Source of the DNA: CAVSWT01 sp963775245 | Lineage (GTDB): Bacteria > Bacteroidota > Ignavibacteria > Ignavibacteriales > Ignavibacteriaceae | DNA: 64,000 bases | Reading direction: 5' to 3' | Assembly: GCA_963775245.1 (NCBI GenBank) | Contig: CAVZID010000012.1 | Span: 310,001 to 374,000, forward strand | In this document: positions 45,814 to 54,239 of the stretch, one piece after another | Position numbering within the stretch: position 1 is the first letter of the stretch | Layout of the letters: every line of letters starts with the position of its first letter | Made by a program: the position numbers and the translations under genes | The notes under the pieces: model-generated | The model's database searches: none | What the model was told of the DNA's origin: nothing | What the model saw: only the letters and a program-made list of their open reading frames with translations

Positions 45814-45837
45814 TTGCCACGAAGTGGTTCGTGGCAA
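45814..45837. repeat. Hairpin TTGCCACGAA-gtgg-TTCGTGGCAA
   Basis: A perfect 10-bp stem lies in the spacer between ric and the BrnTA pair. No T run follows, so it resembles a palindromic element more than a terminator. Confidence 0.55.
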
Positions 45838-45888
45838 GCAATAATTTATCTTGAGGATTGTGGTGACGTGTTACGGCTTGTCACTATA

Positions 45889-46158
45889 TTAAGAAATAGT
45901 TTTTAATTCGCCTTTATTATATTTGTGAATGATGCTGGAAATCAATGTTTGATATGGAATTCCTTCTTCTATTGCTTTAACCTGTATATCATAATAATCT
46001 TTTGAAGTTAAACGAATATTTATTCGCTTATTTTTAGCTATACTTCCTTTTGCAGCTTTCACATACTCATTTTGATTTTTCTTTTTGATAGGCTTCCATT
46101 CGCCTTTTTTATAGGATTCTACTAAATCTTTTTCTTCTTTATCTAAATATTTCATCAC
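45889..46158 (-). CDS. brnA: BrnA-like antitoxin (ribbon-helix-helix)
   Basis: An 89-aa antitoxin with a C-terminal ribbon-helix-helix DNA-binding segment (NIRLTSKDYYDIQVKAIEEGIPYQTLISSIIHKY). The N-terminal half is charged and likely wraps the toxin. Its start overlaps the upstream toxin stop by four bases, the toxin-first order typical of brnTA. It should neutralise the toxin and repress the operon. Confidence 0.85.
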   Translation of the reverse strand: MMKYLDKEEKDLVESYKKGEWKPIKKKNQNEYVKAAKGSIAKNKRINIRLTSKDYYDIQVKAIEEGIPYQTLISSIIHKYNKGELKTIS

Positions 46159-46436
46159 TTTCCCTCTTTGTTTAAATATTTTTTAGTTGCTTCTCTGCTT
46201 GGATAAATTGTTTTCAAAAAGTATTTCTCTTCATCTTCAACAAATGGAACCATGTAAGCATAATTTCTAACTTCTACAATAAATATTTTTTGATTTGGAT
46301 ATTTTTGCTTATTAGGATGCTCAACGATTTCTAATAGCTTTTCATTTGAAATTGATAATACTATTTCTTCAAATGTAATATCCCGCGTATCTTTTAATAT
46401 ATCATTTTTTTCTTCGTCCCAATCAAAATACTTCAT
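46155..46436 (-). CDS. brnT: BrnT-like RNase toxin
   Basis: A toxin of about 93 aa that would inhibit translation by cutting RNA. The family start M-K-x-F-x-W-D-x-x-K is seen as MKYFDWDEEKNDILKDTRDITFEEIV. Further motifs are VEVRNYAYMVPFVEDEEKYFLKTIYPSREATKKYL. The ATG at 46436 is preferred because the longer frame from 46469 runs back through an operator-like palindrome. The pair lies between two copies of the ric 3' end. Confidence 0.86.
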   Translation of the reverse strand: MKYFDWDEEKNDILKDTRDITFEEIVLSISNEKLLEIVEHPNKQKYPNQKIFIVEVRNYAYMVPFVEDEEKYFLKTIYPSREATKKYLNKEGK

Positions 46437-46451
46437 TTTTAATTTATTCCA

Positions 46452-46471
46452 TGTGTGCCTTATAGACACAC
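46452..46471. promoter_or_regulatory. Candidate brnTA operator (GTGTG ... CACAC)
   Basis: On the minus strand GTGTGTCTATAAGGCACAC lies about 17 bases before the brnT start. The inverted half-sites flank a TATAAG -10-like core. Position suits BrnA autorepression; this is inference. Confidence 0.45.
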
Positions 46472-46539
46472 TAAAACTAAAAAAGGATTGGGATTAATTC
46501 AAGTCAACCCTTAATTAAAAGTTAAAAAACAAAAATAAT

Positions 46540-46803
46540 GGTTCAAAAGCAGAGCTGCCGTTTTTCGGGACAGCAAAAAACCCTATTAAAATGATGATGG
46601 CTGAACATGAAGCAGCCGGTGATGAAATGTTTGAAATTAGAAATCTCTCAAATAATTATACTCCTCCCGCTGATGCATGCAACACATTTAAAGTTACTTA
46701 TCAAGAGTTAAAAGATTTTGAGGAAGACTTGCATAAGCATGTTCATCTTGAAAATAATATTTTATTTCCAAAAGTAATTGCTTTGGAAGAAGAGTTGTTG
46801 TAA
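46540..46803 (+). pseudogene. Truncated duplicate of the ric 3' end
   Basis: 264 bases align without gaps to 45468-45731, with 20 differences counted by eye (about 92% identity). Fourteen of the 20 are synonymous, so the copy diverged while still coding. It lacks the 5' two thirds of the gene, including the ScdA_N domain and several metal ligands. The two copies form direct repeats around brnTA. Confidence 0.88.
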
Positions 46804-46819
46804 AATTTATTTTTTAGAA

Positions 46820-46847
46820 GTAGTGACAAATTGTAATTAGTCACTAC
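46820..46847. terminator. Hairpin GTAGTGAC ... GTCACTAC between convergent genes
   Basis: An 8-bp perfect stem with a 12-base AT loop lies between the ric remnant and the GT39 pseudogene. It may terminate transcription from either side. Confidence 0.45.
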
Positions 46848-46856
46848 AATGCTAAC

Positions 46857-48425
46857 TCAAATATAGAACTTCAACTTATCCCAAACATCCTTCAAAGGTT
46901 TTTTAGGATGTTTGCAAATAAATATATCAACATTTTCAAAGGGCATTCCGTATTTATTAAAATGGTGTGCGGCAAGTTTTACATCTTCAAAGTATTTTCT
47001 GTTATCTTCCAAGGATGAGCCGATAACAATTATCACATCTGCTTTAAAATCTTTGGGATAACCCCAAATCCAATAATTGTTGTGTGCTGAAATAGCTTGG
47101 GGCAAATTGTATTTTTCTCTGTAAAAATTAACCGCTCCGGCTTCGCCGTAATTTTGTCCAAATATTAATGTGTGCTTTTTTTCTTCAGGAGTTAATTGGT
47201 TGTAAGCATCAGCAACTTGCTTAACCATTCCTTCCCAGCCGAATCTATCTGAGAAAAACTGCGGCAGCAAACCTAATTCTGATCGTTCAGCATTTTCTGG
47301 TTTCATTCCCATTTTTTTAGACAAATTTATATATGCATCAACATTTAAAAGAGGAATTGCAAAAGGAACAGTTATAAAACTAAAAGGAAGTAACTAATAC
47401 TGCAAGAGCATATCTAACCCAGCTTCTTAAATATTTTGTTATTAAAACATCAGCTCCAACAACTCCGGCAGCTAAAATCATTGGGTACAAAACTCCCATG
47501 TAATATGGTTTCCCGTTGTTAAAAGCAAAAACAAAAAACACTGCTACATAAAGCCATCCAATCAAATTATACTTTCCACGAAGTGGTGGATTCCCATTGC
47601 CTTTATTGTCAAAAAATAAAAAATACAATCCGGTAAAAATAAAAAGTGTGTAGCCGGGATTTAATTCAAATAAAGAGGCTTTAAAAAATTCTAATAAGCC
47701 CATGGGTCTGATTTTTATACAATGCAGCATTATGCATAAACTCAAGCGTAGGATAATGATTTGCAATCTGCCATATAACATTTGGAAGAAAAATTATTAC
47801 TGCTAAAGCTGCACCAATCCAGAGTTCTTTTACTTTTAGATGCTTCCGGTATTTTGTTAAAAGTAATCCGACTGCAAGTCCAAATCCTAAAAACAAAAAA
47901 GAAAGTTTGTTCTCTAGTCCAATTCCGAAATAATAATCCGATTACAATCCACAACTTTGGATTACCGGTATTAATTAATTTTATCAGGTAGTAAATCATT
48001 AAAGTGGAAAGAAGAATATCAAATGAATTCATTGAAAAATAGCTTGAGGCTCCTAATACAACTCCGCAGAAAATTACAAGGAATGCAGATGAAATTTGTG
48101 CAAATTTTGTTCCGCCAAGTTCGCGGGCGATTAATCCGGTAACAAAAACAATTGCAGACCCGGCGAGATAAGAAAAAATTCTTATTCCGAAAATCGAATC
48201 ACCGAAAATAAATCTAGAGACGGCAAGCAAAATAGCGGAGAGCGGCTGTAAGTCGACATATCCAAATGCAAGATGCTTTGAAGTTTCGATGTAATAATAT
48301 TCATCTCTGAAAATTCCATAGTTGCCGGCGAATATTAAAAGCAATATTAACTTAAATAAGGATAGATAAATTAAAATTGCGTTTGTTGTAGTAAGTTTTT
48401 TCGTTAATGAATTTTCTTTGTGCAA
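46857..48425 (-). pseudogene. Glycosyltransferase family 39 (PMT/ArnT-like) membrane protein with three frameshifts
   Basis: Four consecutive open segments on the minus strand make one GT39-type protein. The N-terminus has GNYGIFRDEYYYIETSKHLA then FGYVDLQPLSAILLA, the acidic DE motif of dolichyl-phosphate-mannose/aminoarabinose transferases, then many membrane helices and a periplasmic C-terminal part. Breaks lie at about 47927-47938, 47701-47707 and 47382-47385. At each one a single surplus base restores the frame if removed (for example IVIGL to YFGIGLENKLSF). Relatives add sugars from lipid carriers to lipid A or proteins. Three lesions in one gene favour a real pseudogene. Confidence 0.85.
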
Positions 48426-48536
48426 ATCACCTCCTGAAATGATGGCGTAATTTAAAATAAAATCATTTCTTTTTCATTGTAAATTAAATGAATGGTTAAA
48501 AAGAATGAATTAAGGAATAATATTTATGAAATTTAT

Positions 48537-48582
48537 TGACACAGAGAACCACCGAGAAGGCTCAGAGATTCACAGAGAAAAT
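48537..48582. repeat. CACAGAG-type dispersed repeat, copy 1
   Basis: A stretch of ACACAGAGAACCACCGAGAA then GGCTCAGAGATTCACAGAG matches, in the opposite sense, the palindromic repeat at 49771. The rest of 48426-48725 shows AT-rich spacer only. Confidence 0.6.
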
Positions 48583-48725
48583 ACAATATAGAATGAAACT
48601 TTTCCTTCTGCATTGTATCTAACGATTATTCAAAATAACTTTGTAATCAAATTCTAACTAAATCACAAACAAACATAATTTCTTTGAGAAATTTAGTTTG
48701 TATATAATGTGAGTTATTACTCAAC

Positions 48726-48733
48726 TAATTTTG
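48726..48733 (+). promoter_or_regulatory. Candidate -7 element (TAATTTTG) before sco
   Basis: A TAnnTTTG match 15 bases before the GTG start, implying a very short leader and arguing against the TTG start at 48731. Confidence 0.4.
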
Positions 48734-48748
48734 TATAATACTATTTCT

Positions 48749-49345
48749 GTGAAAAAATATACTACTGCTTTGTTCGTGCTGTTGTTATTATTGCTTTCAA
48801 TAAATAGCTGCAAACCTTCACTTCCCGTAGTAAGAAAGATTTTTACTTCTTATCAATTAGTCAATCAGGATAGTGCAAAAGTTACTTTCCCGGATGATTT
48901 TAAAGGAAAGATTTTAGTGATGGGATTTATATTTACTAATTGCCCGGATATTTGCCCTCTCACTACAAACAATCTGCACTTGGTTCAAGAAAGATTAAAA
49001 AAAGATAATATTAAAAATGTTGAAGTTGCTGCATTAAGCTTTGACCCTGACCGCGATACTCCAAGTGTATTAAAAGAATATGCAGAAGTACGTAATATTG
49101 ATTTGAGCAACTTTGAATTTTTAACCGGCAAAAAAGATGTTGTCGATTCATTGATTGCCGCTATGAATGTAAAAGCATTCTCCGGAGATACGACATATAC
49201 AAAAGACGGTAAGCCGGTTTATTTTTACGTGCATACAGACAGAATATCTTTAATTGACCAAAAGGGAAATGTTAGAAAAGATTACCGTGGAAGCAGGGCA
49301 AACATTGATGAAATTGTTGAAGACGTAAAATCATTAGGAGACTAA
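48749..49345 (+). CDS. SCO1/SenC family copper chaperone lipoprotein
   Basis: About 198 aa from the GTG at 48749. A lipoprotein signal (ALFVLLLLLLSINSC) is followed by a thioredoxin fold with the copper-binding CPDICPLT (CxxxC) and a conserved histidine in YFYVHTDRI. Sco proteins deliver copper to, or reduce, the CuA site of cytochrome oxidase. The adjacent PCu(A)C gene starts two bases after the stop and acts in the same pathway. No oxidase subunit is in the window. Confidence 0.93.
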   Translation: MKKYTTALFVLLLLLLSINSCKPSLPVVRKIFTSYQLVNQDSAKVTFPDDFKGKILVMGFIFTNCPDICPLTTNNLHLVQERLKKDNIKNVEVAALSFDPDRDTPSVLKEYAEVRNIDLSNFEFLTGKKDVVDSLIAAMNVKAFSGDTTYTKDGKPVYFYVHTDRISLIDQKGNVRKDYRGSRANIDEIVEDVKSLGD

Positions 49346-49346
49346 A

Positions 49347-49760
49347 ATGTTTTTGTTATTATTTTTATTGACATTCATAAATTCGCCAAAAGATAAAATT
49401 GAAATTCAAAATGCCTGGCTTAGAACTGCCGGTGCCGGGATGAACACAGCTATGTTTTTTGATATTGTTAATAATTCAGACAAGCCTGATACATTATACA
49501 AAGTAGAATCCGACTTAGCCGAACTTGTACAGATGCATGAAACTTATAAAAACGGCGATATGATGGGAATGAGAGAAGTTAAAAATGTTGTGGCTAAACC
49601 CCATTCAACTTTTAAATTCAAGCCAGGTGGGCATCATGTTATGTTTATCAATTTAAAAAATGATATTAAAGAAGGGGAGAAGGCGGAAGTTACTCTTTAC
49701 TTTAAAGTTGCCGGCAAAATAAAAGTTGAAGTACCAATAAAGAATATGATAACTGAATAA
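49347..49760 (+). CDS. PCu(A)C-type copper chaperone
   Basis: A 137-aa exported protein (short hydrophobic N-terminus MFLLLFLLTFINS). The copper-binding motif is seen as MHETYKNGDMMGM and PGGHHVMF, matching H-x(n)-M-x(n)-H-x-M. It loads Cu(I) into the CuA site of cytochrome oxidase, working with Sco, whose gene is directly upstream. The two are one transcription unit. Confidence 0.92.
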   Translation: MFLLLFLLTFINSPKDKIEIQNAWLRTAGAGMNTAMFFDIVNNSDKPDTLYKVESDLAELVQMHETYKNGDMMGMREVKNVVAKPHSTFKFKPGGHHVMFINLKNDIKEGEKAEVTLYFKVAGKIKVEVPIKNMITE

Positions 49761-49770
49761 TAGTATAAAT

Positions 49771-49832
49771 CTCTGTGCCTCAGTGTCTCCGTGGTAAAAA
49801 GTGTTCACCACAGAGTCACAAAGACACAGAGG
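49771..49832. repeat. CTCTGTG / CACAGAG palindromic repeat, copy 2
   Basis: CTCTGTGCCTCAGTGTCTCC and its partner GTCACAAAGACACAGAG form a long imperfect inverted repeat around TTCACCACAG. It lies between convergent genes and shares wording with 48537-48582. Confidence 0.7.
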
Positions 49833-49836
49833 GGAA

Positions 49837-51537
49837 TTAAGATTTCATTCTCGTGCCTTGCTCTTCATGAATGAAAAGCCAGCTACAGACCTTGCCAATA
49901 TTTATCTCTTCAAAGTTATTCCAATAAGTTTTTGTTCTTACATGCATTGAACTTGAATCATCTTCCGGAATAGCTACTGCTTCTTCCATCAATTCTTTAA
50001 TTCTAATCTGCCACCTATGCATATTTTCTATTCTTAAATCAATCCAGCCTTCATTAGCCCAGCGATTTACATTATCAATATTTATTTCAAGCTTGTTCTC
50101 ACCACGGAATGCCGGAATTTTAATTACACTTCCCCGCAGTAATGATTCACCATTGGGAAGTAAAATTGGAATTCCAATTGAAATAATTTCATTCCTTAGC
50201 TTTGAATTTTCAGAAATAATATTTAATGATTTTTCAGATAATTCTTTTGGTGAAGAATTAATTATATCAAACATCGAATTGTTAAATAATCTCAGCAGAT
50301 GAATTTCATATAATAGTTTTGATAGTCTTGGAGGCCCTAATAGTTCAAATGCCACACTGTGGATATTATTTACTTTCTCTAAACCTGCTAATTTTTCAAC
50401 AGCAGAATGCTGCATGTATCCGGCACGGTATGTCGGCTCAAGTGTAGCATGGTCTAATGCACTTACAATATCATGCCCTGTGTTGCCGCCTTGTACTTCA
50501 TATAAAACTATGTCCGCTATTTCTTCTGGGGTAACAAATTCCATTTGTTTTTGAGCAGTGATAGTTTCGAATTCACCTTTAGAAAAAATCCCGTTTTCAC
50601 CAGTATCAATAAAAACTGATTTTAATGTTTCGCCAGTGGTTTTATAGTGCTTGTTATCGCAGATTGTAAATTCACCTTTTAGAGGAATAGTTTCGCTCAA
50701 TTCTACATTTTCGATTTTTATCGGTTCGCCTCTTCTTCTGATTTCGCCGAACTCAATTCTTTTCCATGCAATTGCCGCTGTTGGTTTTACTTCTTTTGTG
50801 ATTGCACCGCCGGGAGTTCTTCCCATTAAAAATAAAAGCAACGTATGCGCACCGGCAATTGAAGATTTGCTCAATAAAACTCTGCTTGGTTTCTCTTCAC
50901 TGTGCGTGTAAGGAATATTTAAACCCATTCCACCGGTTCCACTTGTTCCGATTTTCATGTAGACTTTTGTTTTTACATTTCCCATTGAAGCATATAATAT
51001 TTGTATATGCCTAATTAATTGTGGAATATATAAAGTACATAAAAGTTTTTGAACTTCTGAAACTAAGTCATCATAATTACCTTTATTGCTGATGACTTTT
51101 GAAATGCTTCTGTAGGTTGAGTAAATATCCTGGTAGGCAATAGCTGTAGCCGTGTTAATACAATCAATAATTATTTCAGGTTTGTATTCATTCAGCAGTT
51201 GATAGATTGATGAGGCTTTTAAAATCTCATCGGAAAGTTCGTCCATTATATCGGTAATAATGGTTTTTCTTTTTTGTTCATCTTCAAGAATTTCAGAACG
51301 TTTTAAATTTCTAAATTCATTTCGAACAAAAATATCTCCACCCCACGGGATGAAAAAATCTTTTCCCTTTTTCGGGAATTCTTTCTCAAACTTTCCAACT
51401 GCCTCTTGAGCTTCAGAAAGCTTAAGTGATGTAATAATAATTCTTTTCGGGTTTTCGGAAACTAATTTTCGTGCAACTGCACTGCCTACTAATCCAAATC
51501 CTCCAAGTACAACTACTGTTTTGTTTGCTATATCCAT
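49837..51537 (-). CDS. Large NAD(P)-binding Rossmann-fold protein, function unknown
   Basis: A 566-aa cytoplasmic protein. The N-terminus has a classical dinucleotide-binding motif (KTVVVLGGFGLVGSAVARKL), and IIIDCINTATAIAYQD looks like the NNAG-type strand of short-chain dehydrogenases. The SDR catalytic YxxxK is not obvious; KIGTSGTGGMGLNIPYTHSEEKPSRVLL occupies that area in two parts. The remaining 300 residues match nothing I know. It is far longer than a normal SDR or epimerase and stands alone. Confidence 0.7.
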   Translation of the reverse strand: MDIANKTVVVLGGFGLVGSAVARKLVSENPKRIIITSLKLSEAQEAVGKFEKEFPKKGKDFFIPWGGDIFVRNEFRNLKRSEILEDEQKRKTIITDIMDELSDEILKASSIYQLLNEYKPEIIIDCINTATAIAYQDIYSTYRSISKVISNKGNYDDLVSEVQKLLCTLYIPQLIRHIQILYASMGNVKTKVYMKIGTSGTGGMGLNIPYTHSEEKPSRVLLSKSSIAGAHTLLLFLMGRTPGGAITKEVKPTAAIAWKRIEFGEIRRRGEPIKIENVELSETIPLKGEFTICDNKHYKTTGETLKSVFIDTGENGIFSKGEFETITAQKQMEFVTPEEIADIVLYEVQGGNTGHDIVSALDHATLEPTYRAGYMQHSAVEKLAGLEKVNNIHSVAFELLGPPRLSKLLYEIHLLRLFNNSMFDIINSSPKELSEKSLNIISENSKLRNEIISIGIPILLPNGESLLRGSVIKIPAFRGENKLEINIDNVNRWANEGWIDLRIENMHRWQIRIKELMEEAVAIPEDDSSSMHVRTKTYWNNFEEINIGKVCSWLFIHEEQGTRMKS

Positions 51538-51718
51538 TTTAATTCCCCGATTATTTTTGTTACACCTAAATTAGCTTAAAGCATTTAATGAGGCAAATAA
51601 ATCATAAAAAAATAATTTTTCGTTGTTTTTGTTTGGCACAAAGTATGATACTTTTTAGTATAGGAGATAATGAAAATAAACATGAATGGATTCAATGAAT
51701 TAAACAAGAGTTCGAGTT

Positions 51719-52207
51719 ATGATGAAAGAAAAAGATAAATATAGTTCGGCAATTGATGATTTTAATCTTGCCTATAAATTTCATCTTGATGGTAAAATTG
51801 ATGAAGCAATTGAATATTATAAAAAATCAATCAAAGCTTTTCCGACAGCAAAAGCTCATACTTTTTTAGGATGGGCATATAGTATTAAAGGTAAGCTTGA
51901 TGATGCAATTACAGAATGCAAAATTGCAGTTGAATTAGACCCGGAATACGGAAATCCATATAATGACATTGGTTCTTATTTAATAGTCCTTAAGCAATAC
52001 GATGAAGCAATTTCTTGGCTTGAACAAGCATTGGATGCTCCAAATTATGACCTTAGGTATTATCCTTTATTTAACCTGGGGTTAATCTACGAGAAAAAAG
52101 GCGACTGGTATACAGCTATCAGCTACTACAAAGACGCTATAGAAATTAATCCCGATTATGCACAGGCTAAATCTGCTTTAACACGATTGACAAGTTTGCT
52201 CAATTAA
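51719..52207 (+). CDS. Tetratricopeptide repeat protein
   Basis: A 162-aa soluble protein made of about four TPR units: LAYKFHLDGKIDEAIEYYKKS, then TFLGWAYSIKGKLDDAITEC, then IGSYLIVLKQYDEAISWLEQ, then LGLIYEKKGDWYTAISYY. There is no signal peptide. TPR units mediate protein contacts; partner unknown. An AAGTAT-g-ATACTT palindrome sits about 65 bases upstream (51641-51653). Confidence 0.85.
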   Translation: MMKEKDKYSSAIDDFNLAYKFHLDGKIDEAIEYYKKSIKAFPTAKAHTFLGWAYSIKGKLDDAITECKIAVELDPEYGNPYNDIGSYLIVLKQYDEAISWLEQALDAPNYDLRYYPLFNLGLIYEKKGDWYTAISYYKDAIEINPDYAQAKSALTRLTSLLN

Positions 52208-52355
52208 TTAAACAAGCTTGTTTATTTTTGTGCTCAAAAGTAGAAACTTCACAATAAAGAATTTCCCTTTTTAATTGCTTCGTGCCCGTGGTATTGTTAA
52301 ATTTATTTTTCAATTTTAAAAAATTATAGAAATACATTTTATTTAATGGCGGTTG

Positions 52356-52829
52356 ATGATGAAATTAGTAGAATTGCTAAAAAATGAGTTTTTAATTTCC
52401 GATTTGAATGGTCAGAACAAGGAAGAAGTAATAAATGAGCTTATTGATTTATTTAAAGATGATGAAAGAATAAATGATATTGAAAAAGTCAGAAGTGCGG
52501 TTTTAGAAAGAGAAAAAATAATGTCTACCGGAGTAGGGAAAGGATTTGCAATCCCGCACGGAAAGACAAATGCAGTGAATGAAATAATCGCTGCTTTCGG
52601 AAAAACAAAACGTGATATTGATTATGATGCACTCGACGGACAGCCTGTACATCTGGTTTTTCTTCTTGTTGGAAAAGATAACCTGGTTAGTACTCATATA
52701 AAATTGTTGAGCAGAATTTCCAGGATGATGAATAAAGATGAATTCCGCCAAAAGCTGATTGATGCTAATTCCAATGAAGAGATTTACGAAATCTTTAAAC
52801 AAGAAGAAGAAAACTATTTTGAAGTTTAA
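52356..52829 (+). CDS. PTS IIA-like (PtsN/fructose type) protein
   Basis: About 157 aa with the EIIA fold of the mannitol/fructose/nitrogen class. The phospho-accepting histidine is in GVGKGFAIPHGKT, with LVFLLVGKDNLVSTHIKLLSRISRM following. No EIIB or EIIC is nearby, so a regulatory role like PtsN is more likely than sugar transport. The start is the first of two ATGs in GTTGATGATG. A palindromic repeat follows the stop. Confidence 0.88.
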   Translation: MMKLVELLKNEFLISDLNGQNKEEVINELIDLFKDDERINDIEKVRSAVLEREKIMSTGVGKGFAIPHGKTNAVNEIIAAFGKTKRDIDYDALDGQPVHLVFLLVGKDNLVSTHIKLLSRISRMMNKDEFRQKLIDANSNEEIYEIFKQEEENYFEV

Positions 52830-52853
52830 AGCCCATCCTACATGGTGGCAAGC

Positions 52854-52917
52854 CCAACCCCTTCCCAAAGGGAAGTGGCTTTTAAAGTCCTCTCCTTTGG
52901 AGAGGATTTAGGAGAGG
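52854..52917. repeat. Palindromic repeat, copy 4, carrying the hisS ribosome-binding site
   Basis: Two hairpins occur: CTTCCC-aaa-GGGAAG (52861-52875) and TCCTCTCC-ttt-GGAGAGGA (52888-52906). The 3' end of the element reads AGGAGAGG (52910-52917), seven bases before the hisS ATG, and is the only Shine-Dalgarno candidate. Confidence 0.75.
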
Positions 52918-52924
52918 CTAATTT

Positions 52925-54181
52925 ATGATTAAAGCGGTAACAGGCACAAAAGATACCCTTCCTTTTGATATTCCATATTGGAAACATTTAGAAGATATTG
53001 TTAGAAATATTTTTAGCAATTTTAATTATAAAGAAATTCGTACACCGATTTTTGAAGAGACAGCTTTATTCGCCCGCGGTATCGGTGAAGAAACCGATAT
53101 TGTTGGAAAAGAGATGTACACTTTCAATGATAGAAGTGAATTGAGTCTTACATTAAAACCTGAAATGACAGCTTCAGTTGTACGTGCTTTTAATGAGCAT
53201 TCACTTGCAGCAAAACAATCATTGAACAAGCTTTGTTATATTTCTCCAATGTTTAGGCAAGAACGCCCGCAAGCTGGGCGGCTTAGACAATTCCATCAGT
53301 TTGGTGCAGAAGCTATTGGAAGCACTTCCATGTTGTTAGATGTGGAAATTATTTTGATGGTTTATAATATTTTAAAACTGTTGGGTTTAAAAGATTTAAC
53401 AGTTAAAATAAATTCACTTGGTGTTCCTGAGTCAAGAGAAAATTATAAAAAGATTTTAAGAGAATTTTTGTTAGAAAAAAAAGATAATCTTTCAGAAGAC
53501 AGTAGAAAAAGATTTGATAAAAATATTCTTAGAATTTTTGATAGTAAAATTGATATTGATCAGGAAATTATGTCCAACGCACCCCTGTTAATTGATTATC
53601 TTGATGAAGAAAGTAAAAATGATTTTGAACAGGTTAAATCACTTTTAAGTTCAACAAATATAGAATATGAAGTTGATCCAAAGCTGGTAAGAGGATTAGA
53701 TTACTACACAAAAACAACCTTCGAAATTATCAGCGGCAAAGTTGGTTCACAGAGTGCATTATGCGGCGGCGGCAGATATGATTTGTTGATTGAGCAGTTA
53801 GGCGGCAAGCCGACTCCAGCAGTTGGGTTTGCAGCCGGAATTGAAAGAATACTTTTAGCTTGTGAAAATGAAAAATCTTTAAATCTTCCGGATGAAAAAA
53901 TTGATGTTTACATTGCTAAGCTTGATAAAGAATTGACTGATAAAGTTTTTGAACTATCATTATTTTTAAGAAATAATAATCTGTCAGTAGATTTTGATTA
54001 TCTTGACCGAAGTGTAAAAGCACAGATGCGTGAAGCTAATAAAATGAATGCAAAATTTGTTTTGTTTGTCGGCGGCGAAGAATATAAATCCAGTTCATAT
54101 TTATTGAAGAATATGGAATCGGGCGAACAAAAAATGATTCCAATTAATAACTTGGAATATATTGTAAATCAGATATTGTAA
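52925..54181 (+). CDS. hisS: Histidyl-tRNA synthetase
   Basis: A class II synthetase of 418 aa. Motif 1 lies around NYKEIRTPIFEETALFARG, motif 2 is FRQERPQAGRLRQFHQFGAE, the histidine-A loop is LVRGLDYYTKTTFE, and motif 3 is PAVGFAAGIERIL. The C-terminal anticodon domain is present. The Shine-Dalgarno sequence is part of an inserted palindromic repeat. The lgt gene follows after about 58 bases. Confidence 0.97.
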   Translation: MIKAVTGTKDTLPFDIPYWKHLEDIVRNIFSNFNYKEIRTPIFEETALFARGIGEETDIVGKEMYTFNDRSELSLTLKPEMTASVVRAFNEHSLAAKQSLNKLCYISPMFRQERPQAGRLRQFHQFGAEAIGSTSMLLDVEIILMVYNILKLLGLKDLTVKINSLGVPESRENYKKILREFLLEKKDNLSEDSRKRFDKNILRIFDSKIDIDQEIMSNAPLLIDYLDEESKNDFEQVKSLLSSTNIEYEVDPKLVRGLDYYTKTTFEIISGKVGSQSALCGGGRYDLLIEQLGGKPTPAVGFAAGIERILLACENEKSLNLPDEKIDVYIAKLDKELTDKVFELSLFLRNNNLSVDFDYLDRSVKAQMREANKMNAKFVLFVGGEEYKSSSYLLKNMESGEQKMIPINNLEYIVNQIL

Positions 54182-54239
54182 GTAAAAAGACAAAATTCAA
54201 AAATCAAAATTTTGACCTTTGATCTTTGAAGGAGAAAAG

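Noticed and set aside
49837..51537. Simple SDR/epimerase label for the large Rossmann protein
   Set aside because: Length is about twice that of the family and the YxxxK motif is not evident, so only the nucleotide-binding fold is claimed.
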